In this document: positions 1 to 8,620 of the stretch, piece after piece | Position numbering within the stretch: the stretch's first letter is position 1 | Layout: each line of letters begins with the position of its first letter | NCBI RefSeq assembly: GCF_014303735.1 | Contig: NZ_CP060296.1 | Span: 755,501-819,500, forward strand | Length of the DNA stretch: 64,000 nt | Source of the DNA: Variovorax sp. PAMC28562 | Lineage (GTDB): Bacteria; Pseudomonadota; Gammaproteobacteria; Burkholderiales; Burkholderiaceae_C | Reading direction: 5' to 3' | Program-made: the position numbers and the translations under genes | The notes under the pieces: generated by a model | Databases searched by the model: none | What the model was told of the DNA's origin: nothing | The model's input: the letters and a program-made list of their open reading frames with translations, nothing else

Positions 1-196
1 GCTCTCCATCACGCGCGCCTGGCGCCTGGTGCGCTTCATGGAGAACAACATGCTCGCCATGACCCAGTGCTCCAAATGCGGCGGCCACTTCGTGACCGAG
101 CCCTACGAAAACGCCAGGCACTACGTCTGCGGCATGTGCGTGCCGCCAGCGCGAGCAGGCAAAGGGGCGGCGGCGGGCGGCATTCATTTGCAGTAA
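1..196 (+). CDS. flhC: Flagellar transcriptional activator FlhC, C-terminal part
   Basis: The window opens inside this gene; the reading frame runs from base 2 to a TAA at 194-196 and gives the last 64 residues. The visible part has the FlhC zinc site: two pairs of cysteines (CSKC and CGMC) around a region ending in HYVCGMCVPP, preceded by TRAWRLVRFM, a conserved FlhC stretch. FlhC joins FlhD in the FlhD4C2 complex, which activates class 2 flagellar promoters together with sigma-70. flhD should lie just outside the left edge. A hairpin terminator follows at 231-254 and then motA, so flhDC and motAB are in the same order as in enteric bacteria. Identity is certain at family level; the N-terminal half cannot be seen. 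Confidence 0.9.
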   Translation, partial: LSITRAWRLVRFMENNMLAMTQCSKCGGHFVTEPYENARHYVCGMCVPPARAGKGAAAGGIHLQ

Positions 197-230
197 TTCT
201 GCGAGGTCGCACGGCCTGCAAAGACGCAAT

Positions 231-254
231 AAGGGCCCCTGAACGGGCCCTTTT
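231..254 (+). terminator. Rho-independent terminator after flhC
   Basis: An 8-base perfect stem, AAGGGCCC (231-238) with GGGCCCTT (245-252), encloses a 6-base loop and runs into TTTT at 251-254. It lies 35 bases after the flhC stop and 107 bases before motA, so it can end flhDC transcripts or reduce read-through into motAB. Confidence 0.8.
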
Positions 255-360
255 CAATGGAGTGTCGAGCGGGCGGTGCGTGCCAAATCGCTGCATGCGC
301 GGTGCACTGTCTGCTGCCGCTTTTTACATGTCCCTCGTGCCTTGAACTGATCACTCCCCC

Positions 361-1218
361 ATGTTCGTCATCATCGGTTACGTCGTCGCGCTGGGCTGCA
401 TTTTTGGCGGCTACATCATCCACGGCGGAAACATCGGCGTGGTGCTGCATGCATTGCCGATCGAGATGATGGTGATTGGCGGTGGTGCCATCGGCGCCTT
501 CATCGTGAACAACCAGCCGAAGGTACTGAAGGCTACGCTGCAGGCGGTGCCCAAGGCCTTCAAGGGCAGCAAGTACACCAAGGCGCGCTACATGGAGCTG
601 ATGGCGTTGCTCTACGACATTCTTCAGAAGGCGCGCAAGGATGGCCTGATGTCGATCGAAAAAGATGTCGAAGCACCGCAGGACTCGGCCATCTTCCAGA
701 AGTACGCGACCGTGGGCAAAGACCATCACGTCGTGGAGTTCACTACCGACTACCTGCGCATGATGGTGTCGGGCAACCTGAACGCCCACGAGATCGAAGC
801 GCTGATGGACAGCGAGATCGAAACGCACCACCAGGAAGAGCACGCGCCCGTCGCGGCCATCGCGCGGCTGGCTGGCGGACTGCCGGCTTTTGGCATCGTG
901 GCTGCGGTGCTGGGCGTGGTCAACACCATGGGCTCGGTCGGCCAGCCACCGGCAGTGCTCGGCGCGATGATCGGCTCGGCGCTGGTCGGCACCTTCCTCG
1001 GCATCCTGATGGCGTACTGCATCGTCGAGCCGTTCGGCGGCCTGCTCGAGCAGAAGGCCGAAGACGCCTCCAAGGAACTGCAGTGCATCAAGACCACCTT
1101 GCTGGCCAGCATGCAGGGCTACAACCCGACGACCGCGATCGAGTTCGGCCGCAAGGTGCTGTTCTCGACCGACCGCCCGAGCTTCAGCGAGCTCGAAGCC
1201 CACGTGAAGAAGAAGTAG
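361..1218 (+). CDS. motA: Flagellar motor stator protein MotA
   Basis: A 285-residue protein, the usual MotA length. It has the four-helix layout: an N-terminal membrane segment (MFVIIGYVVALGCIFGGYII), a large charged cytoplasmic loop, and two later hydrophobic segments containing GLPAFGIVAAVLGVV and a final VEPFG. The prolines in these last two motifs correspond to the pair that couples ion flow to movement in the family. MotA forms the stator with MotB and passes protons across the inner membrane to turn the rotor. motB follows after 13 bases. The ATG at 361 gives the expected N-terminus although there is no clear ribosome binding site in front of it. No sigma-28 promoter was recognised upstream. 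Confidence 0.97.
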   Translation: MFVIIGYVVALGCIFGGYIIHGGNIGVVLHALPIEMMVIGGGAIGAFIVNNQPKVLKATLQAVPKAFKGSKYTKARYMELMALLYDILQKARKDGLMSIEKDVEAPQDSAIFQKYATVGKDHHVVEFTTDYLRMMVSGNLNAHEIEALMDSEIETHHQEEHAPVAAIARLAGGLPAFGIVAAVLGVVNTMGSVGQPPAVLGAMIGSALVGTFLGILMAYCIVEPFGGLLEQKAEDASKELQCIKTTLLASMQGYNPTTAIEFGRKVLFSTDRPSFSELEAHVKKK

Positions 1219-1231
1219 GCAGAAACTCCCC

Positions 1232-2200
1232 ATGGCCACCAGTCCCGGCACCAAGAAGCTCCAGCCAATCATCATCAAGCGGGTGAAGAAGACCGCGCAT
1301 GCGCATCACGGCGGCGCCTGGAAAATCGCCTATGCCGACTTCGTCACCGCGATGATGGCGTTCTTTCTTTTGATGTGGCTGCTGGGCTCTACGGCCAAGG
1401 GCGACTTGCAGGGCATCGCCTCTTACTTTCAATCGCCGCTCAAGGTCGAGATGGCGGGCGGTTCTGGCGCTGGCGCCAGTTCGAGCATCGTGACGGGCGG
1501 TGGCAAAGACTTGACGCGTACGGTCGGCGCGGTCAAGCGCAACGACGGTAGCAAGGGCAAAGAGAGTGCACCGCTCAACATCGAAGACCCGAAGCGAGAA
1601 CAAGCCAAACAGGATGCGCGCCGCATGAACGAACTGCGCGCCAAGATGGACGCGCTGATTGCCGCCAACCCAAAGCTGCGCGAGTACCGCTCGCAGATCA
1701 AGATGCAGGTCACCATCGATGGCCTCGAGATCCAGATCGTCGACGACCAGAACAGGCCCATGTTCGACACCGGCAGTTCGCTGGTGAAGCCGCAGATGCG
1801 CGACATCCTGCATGAGATCGGCAGCGCGCTCAACGGCATCGAGAACAAGGTCAGCCTGGCCGGCCACACCGACGCCACGCCGTACGGCAACGGCGATCGC
1901 GGCTACGGCAACTGGGAGCTTTCGGCCGATCGCGCCAACGCGTCGCGCCGCGAACTCGTCGCCTCGGGCATGCCCGACGACAAGCTGGTGCGCGTGGTCG
2001 GCCTGGCCGCAAGCGACCTGCTCGACAAGGGCAACGCGATGGCGCCGGTGAACCGCCGCATCAGCATCACCGTGCTGACGCACGAGGCTGAGTCGCGACT
2101 GCTCGGCACGCCTCGCCTGGATGCGCCCGATGCAGTGAAGGCCATCAACGAACAGCTGGCCCGCGACCACGACAAGGGCGCGTCTTCAGACAAGCCGTAA
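1232..2200 (+). CDS. motB: Flagellar motor stator protein MotB
   Basis: A 322-residue protein. The N-terminus is basic and cytoplasmic; one membrane segment follows (about residues 34-55, ADFVTAMMAFFLLMWLLGS) with Asp36 at the position of the proton-binding aspartate of MotB. After a linker of about 90 residues comes an OmpA/MotB peptidoglycan-binding domain, with GHTDATPYG and NWELSADRANASRREL, and the final NRRISITV strand. The protein anchors the stator to the wall while the aspartate carries protons for torque. It is translated just after motA. Charged residues are dense in the linker, as is normal. A terminator-like hairpin follows at 2242-2266. Confidence 0.97.
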   Translation: MATSPGTKKLQPIIIKRVKKTAHAHHGGAWKIAYADFVTAMMAFFLLMWLLGSTAKGDLQGIASYFQSPLKVEMAGGSGAGASSSIVTGGGKDLTRTVGAVKRNDGSKGKESAPLNIEDPKREQAKQDARRMNELRAKMDALIAANPKLREYRSQIKMQVTIDGLEIQIVDDQNRPMFDTGSSLVKPQMRDILHEIGSALNGIENKVSLAGHTDATPYGNGDRGYGNWELSADRANASRRELVASGMPDDKLVRVVGLAASDLLDKGNAMAPVNRRISITVLTHEAESRLLGTPRLDAPDAVKAINEQLARDHDKGASSDKP

Positions 2201-2241
2201 GCGACGGCGCGCCTCGCGTCGCTGCGAATTGACAGGCACTC

Positions 2242-2266
2242 GCGCCGCTTATCGGCGCTTCGTTTT
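2242..2266 (+). terminator. Possible terminator between motB and flhB
   Basis: GCGCCG (2242-2247) and CGGCGC (2253-2258) form a 6-base GC-only stem with a 5-base loop, followed by TTCGTTTT. It sits in the 108-base gap between motB and flhB, suggesting that flhB starts a new transcription unit. The T-run is interrupted, so strength is uncertain. Confidence 0.55.
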
Positions 2267-2308
2267 CGCCCCCGCTTCGGACAATGGCTGGCACACCCAA
2301 AGCCCGTC

Positions 2309-3490
2309 ATGGAATCCAGCAGTCAGGACCGCCGCCTCCCCGCAACGCAACGCAAGCTCGATCAGGCTCGCCGCGACGGTCAGGCTGCGCGCTCGAAAGA
2401 CCTGCCGCACCTGATCGTTCTCGGCACCGGCGCTGTCGCGCTGCTGCTGCTGGCACCCACCGCCTTCGAGCGCATGCGCAGCACGCTGGCACATGCGTTT
2501 CACTTCGACGCCCACAGCATCGCCCAACCCGGCGACATGCTGGCCCGGCTCACCTCGTACACCAACCTCGGGCTTGCGGCCTGCGCGATCTTCGCGGCCA
2601 TCGTGCTGTTCGCGGCCATCGCCGGCACCATCGCGACGGGCGGGTGGGTCGCCAGTATCAAGTCGATCACGCCCGACCTGAGCCGACTCAATCCACTGTC
2701 GGGCATCGGCAATCTGGTGTCCAAGCAGCAGCTGGTCAACGTCGCCAAGCTGGTCTTCATGTCGGCGCTGCTAGGCACCGTCGGCTACATGTTCGCGGCG
2801 GGCTCGCTGCACACCATCGCGCAGCTCGCGATGCAGCAGTCGCCCGCCGGGCTGGCTGCGCTCGGCGACTGGCTGGTGTCGGGCATGAGCCTGGTAATGC
2901 TGGTGGTGCTGGCCGCAGCGGTGATCGACGTGCCGCTGCAAAACCACTTTCATCGCGCCAAGCTCAAGATGTCGCACCAGGAAGTGCAGCAGGAGCACAA
3001 GGAAGCCGACGGCAACCCGCACATGAAAGGCCAGATGCGCCGCAACGCGCGCGAGCGGGCGCAGCGCAGCAGCATCACCGCCGTGCCGCGCGCCGACTTC
3101 ATCCTGATGAACCCGACGCACTTTGCCGTGGCGATGCGCTACGACGAGCAGACCATGAGCGCGCCGCAAGTGATCTCCAAGGGCGCCGATCTGCTCGCCA
3201 TGAAGATCCGCGACATCGCCAAGGAGCACTCGATTCCGATCGTGCAGTCGCCGATGCTGGCGCGCGCTTTGTACGCGCACGCCGAGCTCGACCAGCCCAT
3301 TCCGGCCAGTCTTTTCACCGCCGTCGCGCAGGTGCTGGCCTATGTGTATCGCCTGAAAGCCGCACTGCGCGGTGAAGCGCCGATGCCGCTGGTCGTGCCG
3401 GAGCCTTTCGTGCCGCCGGAGCTCGATCCGCTGAACAAAACGCCCAAGCAACCGAAGAACCCGAAGCAACCCGTCGAAGGCACTGAATGA
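2309..3490 (+). CDS. flhB: Flagellar type III export protein FlhB
   Basis: A 393-residue export-gate protein of the inner membrane. The first 30 residues are hydrophilic (with PATQRKLDQARRDGQAARSKD, the typical FlhB start), four hydrophobic segments follow up to about residue 215, and the cytoplasmic domain holds the self-cleavage motif NPTH at residues 268-271. Cleavage between Asn and Pro is the family's switch from rod/hook to filament substrates. The C-terminal tail is rich in Pro, Lys and Glu. The ATG at 2309 gives the family N-terminus. The stop overlaps the flhA start by four bases, pointing to coupled translation of the two export-gate subunits. Confidence 0.97.
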   Translation: MESSSQDRRLPATQRKLDQARRDGQAARSKDLPHLIVLGTGAVALLLLAPTAFERMRSTLAHAFHFDAHSIAQPGDMLARLTSYTNLGLAACAIFAAIVLFAAIAGTIATGGWVASIKSITPDLSRLNPLSGIGNLVSKQQLVNVAKLVFMSALLGTVGYMFAAGSLHTIAQLAMQQSPAGLAALGDWLVSGMSLVMLVVLAAAVIDVPLQNHFHRAKLKMSHQEVQQEHKEADGNPHMKGQMRRNARERAQRSSITAVPRADFILMNPTHFAVAMRYDEQTMSAPQVISKGADLLAMKIRDIAKEHSIPIVQSPMLARALYAHAELDQPIPASLFTAVAQVLAYVYRLKAALRGEAPMPLVVPEPFVPPELDPLNKTPKQPKNPKQPVEGTE

Positions 3491-5559
3491 ATCCGGACAT
3501 GATCCGCCAATGGTTCGGTGCGCAGGGCGCGATGTTCCAGCGCGCCGCGGCGCCATTGCTCGTCGTCGCCATCCTCGGCCTGATGGTGTTGCCGATTCCG
3601 CCCTGGCTGCTCGACACTTTCTTCACCATCAATATCGCCGTCGCGCTGATGGTGATGATGGTCGCCGCGTACATGGTGCGGCCGCTCGATTTCGCGGCAT
3701 TCCCTTCGGTGCTGCTGCTCACCACGTTGATGCGGCTGTCGCTCAACGTGGCCTCGACACGGGTCGTGCTGCTCGAAGGCCACACCGGTCCCGGCGCTGC
3801 CGGCGCGGTGATCGAAGCCTTTGGCCACTTCCTGATCGGCGGCAATTTCGCGGTCGGTTTGATCGTGTTCGCGATCCTGGTGGTCATCAACTTCGTGGTG
3901 GTGACCAAGGGTGCGGAGCGCATCGCCGAAGTGTCAGCGCGCTTCACCCTGGACGCGATGCCCGGCAAGCAGATGGCAGTCGATGCCGACTTGAACTCCG
4001 GCAACATCGACGAGAAGGAAGCACGGCGTCGCCGCCTCGAAGTGGCGGAAGAAGCCAACTTTTTCGGCGCGATGGACGGTGCCTCCAAGTTCGTGCGCGG
4101 CGACGCGATGGCCGGCATTTTGATCCTGATCATCAGCGTGATCGGCGGCTTCACCATCGGCGTGCTGCAGCATGGCCTGCCAGTGGGCAAGGCCGCCGAC
4201 ACCTACGTGCTGCTGGCCGTGGGTGACGCACTGGTCGCGCAGATTCCGGGCCTGCTGATCTCGGTTGCCGCGGCCATGGTGATCTCGCGCGTCGGCAAGG
4301 AAGAAGACGTCGGCCGGCAGATCGTGCAGCAGCTCTTCACCTCGCCGCGCGTGCTCGGTTTGACCGCCGGCATCCTCATCTTGCTCGGCATCATTCCCGG
4401 CATGCCGCACGTCGTGTTCTTGGTGATGGGCGGCTTGCTCGGCTACGGCGCATGGATGATTTCACGGCGGCCGCCACCGGCCGTCGATGCACCCGCGCCA
4501 GCGCCCGCGGCCGACGCAGAAGCCACCTGGGACGACCTGCAACCAGTCGACCTGCTCGGCCTCGAACTCGGCTACCGCCTTATCGCGCTGGTCGACAAGA
4601 ACCGGCAAGGCGACCTGCTCATGCGCATCAAGGGCGTGCGCCGCAAGTTCGCGCAGGAGGTCGGCTTCCTGCCGCCCGCGGTGCACGTGCGCGACAACCT
4701 CGAACTCAAGCCGAGCGGCTACCGGGTGACCTTGCGCGGCGTCATGGTGGCCGAGGGCGAAGCCTTCCCCGGCATGTACCTGGCGATCAATCCGGGCGGC
4801 ATCAACACGCCGCTGATCGGCACCGCGACGACCGATCCGGCCTTCGGCCTGCCGGCGCACTGGATCGAGGAACGCCAGAAGGAAGCCGCGCAAATGGCCG
4901 GTTTTACCGTCGTTGATTCACCCACCGTGATGGCGACCCATCTCTCACACTTGATGCAGGTTCAGGCAGCGCGATTGCTGAGCCGCACCGAAACCCAACA
5001 ACTGGTCGAACACGTGAGCAAGCTGGCCCCCAAGCTGATCGAAGAAGTCGTACCCAAGCTGGTACCGATCTCGACGTTCCAGAAAGTTTTGCAGCTGCTG
5101 CTCGAAGAGTCGGTTCATATCCGCGACATCCGCACCATCGTCGAAACGCTGGCCGAACAGGCCGGCCAGACCACCGACCCGGCCGAGCTGGCGCGCCGTG
5201 TGCGCGTGGCGCTGTCGCCGGCCATCGTGCAGCAGATCTACGGCCCGACGCGCGAGCTCGACGTCATCGCCATCGAGCCCGGCTTCGAGCGCCTGCTGGT
5301 GCAGGCGCTGGCCAATGCGCAAGCCCCTGCCCTCGATCCCGGCGTGGCCGAACTATTTACCCGCACCGCTGCCGAAGTCGCACAAAAGCAGGAGGAGCTG
5401 GGCGTACCGGCCTGCTTGCTGGTACCCGACGCCATCCGCAGTTCGATCTCGCGCCTGGTGCGCCGCGTTGCGCCCCGTTTGCAAGTGCTGGCGCACAGCG
5501 AAATTCCTGAAACCCACACGATCCGCATCGGCCCGATCCTTCGAGGTGCTTCCGCATGA
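3487..5559 (+). CDS. flhA: Flagellar type III export gate protein FlhA
   Basis: A 690-residue protein, normal for FlhA. The N-terminal half (to about residue 330) contains the multiple membrane helices, with the conserved cytoplasmic loop RFTLDAMPGKQMAVDADL beginning near residue 152, which is the FHIPEP family signature. The remaining half is the cytoplasmic domain that forms a nonameric ring and docks chaperone-substrate complexes. It belongs to the proton-driven export gate with FlhB. It starts on a 4-base overlap with flhB and ends on a 4-base overlap with flhF, so all three are translationally linked. Confidence 0.98.
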   Translation: MNPDMIRQWFGAQGAMFQRAAAPLLVVAILGLMVLPIPPWLLDTFFTINIAVALMVMMVAAYMVRPLDFAAFPSVLLLTTLMRLSLNVASTRVVLLEGHTGPGAAGAVIEAFGHFLIGGNFAVGLIVFAILVVINFVVVTKGAERIAEVSARFTLDAMPGKQMAVDADLNSGNIDEKEARRRRLEVAEEANFFGAMDGASKFVRGDAMAGILILIISVIGGFTIGVLQHGLPVGKAADTYVLLAVGDALVAQIPGLLISVAAAMVISRVGKEEDVGRQIVQQLFTSPRVLGLTAGILILLGIIPGMPHVVFLVMGGLLGYGAWMISRRPPPAVDAPAPAPAADAEATWDDLQPVDLLGLELGYRLIALVDKNRQGDLLMRIKGVRRKFAQEVGFLPPAVHVRDNLELKPSGYRVTLRGVMVAEGEAFPGMYLAINPGGINTPLIGTATTDPAFGLPAHWIEERQKEAAQMAGFTVVDSPTVMATHLSHLMQVQAARLLSRTETQQLVEHVSKLAPKLIEEVVPKLVPISTFQKVLQLLLEESVHIRDIRTIVETLAEQAGQTTDPAELARRVRVALSPAIVQQIYGPTRELDVIAIEPGFERLLVQALANAQAPALDPGVAELFTRTAAEVAQKQEELGVPACLLVPDAIRSSISRLVRRVAPRLQVLAHSEIPETHTIRIGPILRGASA

Positions 5560-7007
5560 ATATTCAACGCTTTCTCGCACCGACCGCCCGCGAGGCACTG
5601 GCCAAGGCGCGTGCCGCCTTCGGTGACGACACGCTGATCCTGTCGAATCGCCAGCTGCCCGACGGCGTCGAAGTGATGGCCGCGACCGAAGCCGCGCTGG
5701 CACTGATCGACAGCAACACGCCAGAGCATGGATCGGTCGAAGTTGCACGCCCAGTGCCGGTCGCAGCACCCAGGGCCATCGTCGAAGCGGTCGCCGCACC
5801 CGCGCTCGACATCGGCGTGCAAGCCGACACCGAGCAGCTCGCGATGAGCACGCTGTCGTTCCAGGACTATGTGCGCGAGCGGATGCTGCGCCGTCAACAT
5901 GAAGCGAGCGTGCCGGTCGTTGTGGCTCCCGCACCCGCCAAAGACGCTGCCAAGCCCGGTTTCCAGATCCTTTCATCGCCCCCGGTCGCCGTCGTGGTGA
6001 ACGACTTCATCGCTTCCACTGCGACGCCTGGCGCGCCGACCGCTTCGGTCGTGACCGAACCCGCCACCGCCCCCGCCGCCACATCCCCCGACCTGATGGC
6101 GCAACTGCAGTCGATGCAGACCATGATGGGCGAGCGCTTCAACGCGCTCGCGTGGCTCGGCCAGGCGCGGCAAGATCCGATCCAGTCGAACCTGATGCTG
6201 AAGCTGGTGCGTGCCGGCTACTCGCCCGGCCTCGCGCGCTCGGTGCTCGAAGCCATGCCCGCTTCACTCGAAGCCGGCGACGCCGTGCGCTGGCTGCTCG
6301 GCTCGCTGGAGAACCGGCTCAGCTCCAAGACCGTGCAGCCGTCGATCCCTGAAGAGGGCGGCGTGTTCGCGTTGATTGGCGCGACCGGTGTCGGCAAGAC
6401 CACCAGTGCCGCCAAGCTGGCCGCGCTCGGCGCGCAACTGCACGGTCCCTCCGGCGTCGGCCTTATCACGCTCGACACGCAACGCGCCGGGGCGCACGAA
6501 CAACTGCGCGCCCATGGGCGCAGCCTCGGCGTCGTGGCGCATCTGGCGCACGACCGCGCCGCGCTGCAGGAGTTACTGCATCTGTTGATAGGCAAGAAGG
6601 TCGTGATCATCGACACCGCCGGCGTGGCGCCGCACGATCCGCGCCGCCGCGATCTGCTCGACATGCTCGACGTGCCAAACGTCAAGCGCGTGCTGGTGCT
6701 CAACGCCGGTGCGCATGGCGACACGCTGGAAGACATGGCCATCGCATTCAAGCTCGGCGGCACGCGCCAGGCCATCGTCTCGAAGATCGACGAAGCCGCC
6801 AAGCTCGGCCCGGTGCTCGACGTACTCATGCGCCACGAGTTCACCGTGCGTGGCATCGGCAATGGCCAGCGCGTGCCCGAGGACTGGAAGGTCGGCGATG
6901 CACGCGGCCTCATTCGCGCCTCGATGCAGGCAGCCCAACGCTCGGCCTTCGACCCCAAGCCGGTCGACATGCCCTGCTACTTTTCACCGGCCGATTGCGG
7001 CGCCTGA
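5556..7007 (+). CDS. flhF: Flagellar biosynthesis GTPase FlhF
   Basis: A 483-residue SRP-type GTPase. The first residues (MNIQRFLAPTAREALAKARAAFG) match the FlhF N-terminus. Residues from about 60 to 180 are a proline/alanine-rich, poorly conserved linker. The GTPase core begins near residue 270, with the P-loop GATGVGKTT near residues 275-283, and later DTAG and a SKID guanine-specificity motif (TKxD in most relatives). FlhF marks where the flagellum is built, usually at a pole. Its normal partner FlhG/FleN is not encoded next to it: fliA follows directly. The final residues overlap no other gene if fliA starts at 7019. Confidence 0.95.
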   Translation: MNIQRFLAPTAREALAKARAAFGDDTLILSNRQLPDGVEVMAATEAALALIDSNTPEHGSVEVARPVPVAAPRAIVEAVAAPALDIGVQADTEQLAMSTLSFQDYVRERMLRRQHEASVPVVVAPAPAKDAAKPGFQILSSPPVAVVVNDFIASTATPGAPTASVVTEPATAPAATSPDLMAQLQSMQTMMGERFNALAWLGQARQDPIQSNLMLKLVRAGYSPGLARSVLEAMPASLEAGDAVRWLLGSLENRLSSKTVQPSIPEEGGVFALIGATGVGKTTSAAKLAALGAQLHGPSGVGLITLDTQRAGAHEQLRAHGRSLGVVAHLAHDRAALQELLHLLIGKKVVIIDTAGVAPHDPRRRDLLDMLDVPNVKRVLVLNAGAHGDTLEDMAIAFKLGGTRQAIVSKIDEAAKLGPVLDVLMRHEFTVRGIGNGQRVPEDWKVGDARGLIRASMQAAQRSAFDPKPVDMPCYFSPADCGA

Positions 7008-7018
7008 ACTTCGACGCA

Positions 7019-7759
7019 ATGCTCGCCGCTACAGCTTCCCAGATGTACAACCCCCAAGGCCGACTCGACCGCGACGGTTTGATTCGCCAGTACGTGCCGT
7101 TGGTGCAGCGTCTCGCGCACCACATGATCGCGAAGCTGCCGGCCAACGTCGAGCTCGACGACCTGATCCAGGTCGGAATGATCGGTCTGGCGGACGCCTT
7201 GTCGCGCTATGAAGCGAGCCAGGGCGTGCAGTTCGAAACCTTTGCGACGCAACGCATTCGCGGTGCCATGCTCGACGAGCTGCGTGAAGGCGACTGGCTG
7301 TCGCGCGGCTCGCGCAAGAGCCAGAAGCAGATCGAGCAGGCGGTGCACAAGCTGGAGCATCGGCTTGGCCGCTCTCCGGTCGAATCGGAAATTGCCGCCG
7401 AGCTCAAGATGCCGCTCGACGAATACCAGGCCCTGCTCGGTCGCGTGCGCGGCACGCAGTTGGTCTACCTCGAAGACATCGGTGCCGGCAGCGAAGACTC
7501 CGACGGTTTTCTGGATCGGCATACCGCCGACACCGAGGCCGATCCACTCAGCCTCTTGAAAGACCAGCGCCTGAAGAAGGCACTGGTGGTGGCGATCGAC
7601 GGTCTGCCGGAACGCGAGCGCTTCATCATGGGCATGTACTACGAGCAGGACATGAACCTGAAAGAAATCGCTGCGGTGCTCGGCATCACCGAGTCGCGCG
7701 TGAGCCAGTTGCACAGCCAGTCGATCGCACGACTTCGCGCGAAGATGCGCAGCCACTGA
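7019..7759 (+). CDS. fliA: Flagellar sigma factor FliA (sigma-28)
   Basis: A sigma-70 family protein of about 246 residues that directs RNA polymerase to late flagellar promoters. Region 2 is clear (DDLIQVGMIGLADALSRYEA, then FATQRIRGAMLDELREGDW), region 3 follows, and region 4 ends the protein with the helix-turn-helix LKEIAAVLGITESRVSQLHS. The start is uncertain. An ATG at 7019 leaves 11 bases after flhF; an ATG at 7043 would begin MYNPQG, which fits many relatives; a TTG at 6995 would overlap flhF. None has a convincing ribosome binding site. Its inhibitor FlgM is encoded 0.5 kb away on the other strand, and a sigma-28 promoter lies before flgM, giving the usual feedback loop. Confidence 0.96.
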   Translation: MLAATASQMYNPQGRLDRDGLIRQYVPLVQRLAHHMIAKLPANVELDDLIQVGMIGLADALSRYEASQGVQFETFATQRIRGAMLDELREGDWLSRGSRKSQKQIEQAVHKLEHRLGRSPVESEIAAELKMPLDEYQALLGRVRGTQLVYLEDIGAGSEDSDGFLDRHTADTEADPLSLLKDQRLKKALVVAIDGLPERERFIMGMYYEQDMNLKEIAAVLGITESRVSQLHSQSIARLRAKMRSH

Positions 7760-7783
7760 GGCGGCCTCTGCGGCCGTGTGCTT

Positions 7784-7806
7784 CGGCGCCCTTGCGGCGC
7801 CGTTTT
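7784..7806 (+). terminator. Rho-independent terminator after fliA
   Basis: CGGCGCC (7784-7790) pairs with GGCGCCG (7796-7802) across a 5-base loop and runs into TTTT (7803-7806). It lies 24 bases after the fliA stop, in the convergent gap between fliA and flgN, and ends the flhB-flhA-flhF-fliA transcript. Confidence 0.8.
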
Positions 7807-7901
7807 CAATTGGAGCGTCTAACGGTAATCGGGCAACCGACAGCTGCACGCCCGGTCAACGGGCAGCGTTCGCTGCCAGGGTCTGTCGACCCTGCAAGAG
7901 A

Positions 7902-8258
7902 TCAATGCGAAGCGAAGGTCGGGCGGTCGCCCAGTCGCGCGTAGGTCGCGTCGGCCGCCGGCCGGAAGATCGAAGCCAGCGCACGCTCCACCACCACGGT
8001 GCGGCGGGCGATGCTCTGGCGTTGCGTGGACAGGCGTTGGGCCACTGCATCGATGCGGCGGCGGAAGGCATGGTCGAACACTTCGGCCGACAGGGCCGCT
8101 TCGAGCACACGGGCGAAAGACAGGGCGACTTCGCGCAGGGCAGCGCAGGCGCGCTGCAGTGCATCGGGCTCGCCCGCCATCAGGCCGGCATCGACCACGT
8201 CGAGCTGCTGCTCGACTTCGACCAGGAGGGATTCGGCGGAATTGCGGGTATCGGGCAT
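7902..8258 (-). CDS. flgN: Flagellar export chaperone FlgN
   Basis: A 118-residue, largely helical, acidic protein (begins MPDTRNSAESLLVEVEQQLD) in the place where flgN is expected, immediately downstream of flgM with a gap of two bases. FlgN binds the hook-filament junction proteins FlgK and FlgL and carries them to the export gate. Length and heptad-like pattern fit the family, which is poorly conserved in sequence, so the call rests partly on the flgA-flgM-flgN order. It converges on fliA. A perfect 7-base inverted repeat without a T-run lies just beyond the stop. Confidence 0.88.
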   Translation of the reverse strand: MPDTRNSAESLLVEVEQQLDVVDAGLMAGEPDALQRACAALREVALSFARVLEAALSAEVFDHAFRRRIDAVAQRLSTQRQSIARRTVVVERALASIFRPAADATYARLGDRPTFASH

Positions 8259-8260
8259 GG

Positions 8261-8578
8261 TCAGTTCCTCACTCGGCTCAACATTTCCTGGGCATTCGAA
8301 AGCATCTTGTCGGCGATGGCGCCGGAATCGACCTTGAAGGTGCCGTCGGCGATGGACGCCTTGACGGACGCCACCTTGGCTTCATCGATGCCGGTGCCGG
8401 CCGAGGCGACGTTCAACGTGCGGGCCGCACCCGACACCGTGACAGTCGCACCCGTACTGCTGGCAGCGCCTGCTGCTTCGGCTCCGCCGGTGCCGCTCGA
8501 GGCTCCGCCGCGCTCGGCCTTGGTGGCTGCGAGCGATGCGGCCGCGAGGGCGGGATCGTTCAGTGCTTGGATCTTCAT
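8261..8578 (-). CDS. flgM: Anti-sigma-28 factor FlgM
   Basis: A 105-residue protein. The N-terminal half is low in complexity (Ala, Gly, Ser, Thr), matching the disordered, exported part of FlgM. The C-terminal half holds the sigma-binding helices, with VASVKASIADGTFKVDSGAIADKML, the most conserved stretch in the family (given here in part: KASIADGTFKVDSGAIADKM). FlgM holds FliA inactive until the hook is finished and FlgM is secreted. A sigma-28 promoter at 8621-8647 precedes the gene, so FliA drives its own inhibitor, in addition to read-through from flgA. flgN follows after two bases. Confidence 0.95.
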   Translation of the reverse strand: MKIQALNDPALAAASLAATKAERGGASSGTGGAEAAGAASSTGATVTVSGAARTLNVASAGTGIDEAKVASVKASIADGTFKVDSGAIADKMLSNAQEMLSRVRN

Positions 8579-8620
8579 GATTCAACTCCAGTGCCCCCTT
8601 GTGGAAGCATCGTCCCTGTA

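Noticed and set aside
2249..2256. GCCGATAA on the - strand, a perfect sigma-28 -10 box
   Set aside because: There is no -35 match 11 bases upstream, no gene on that strand follows, and the bases belong to the stem and loop of the hairpin after motB.
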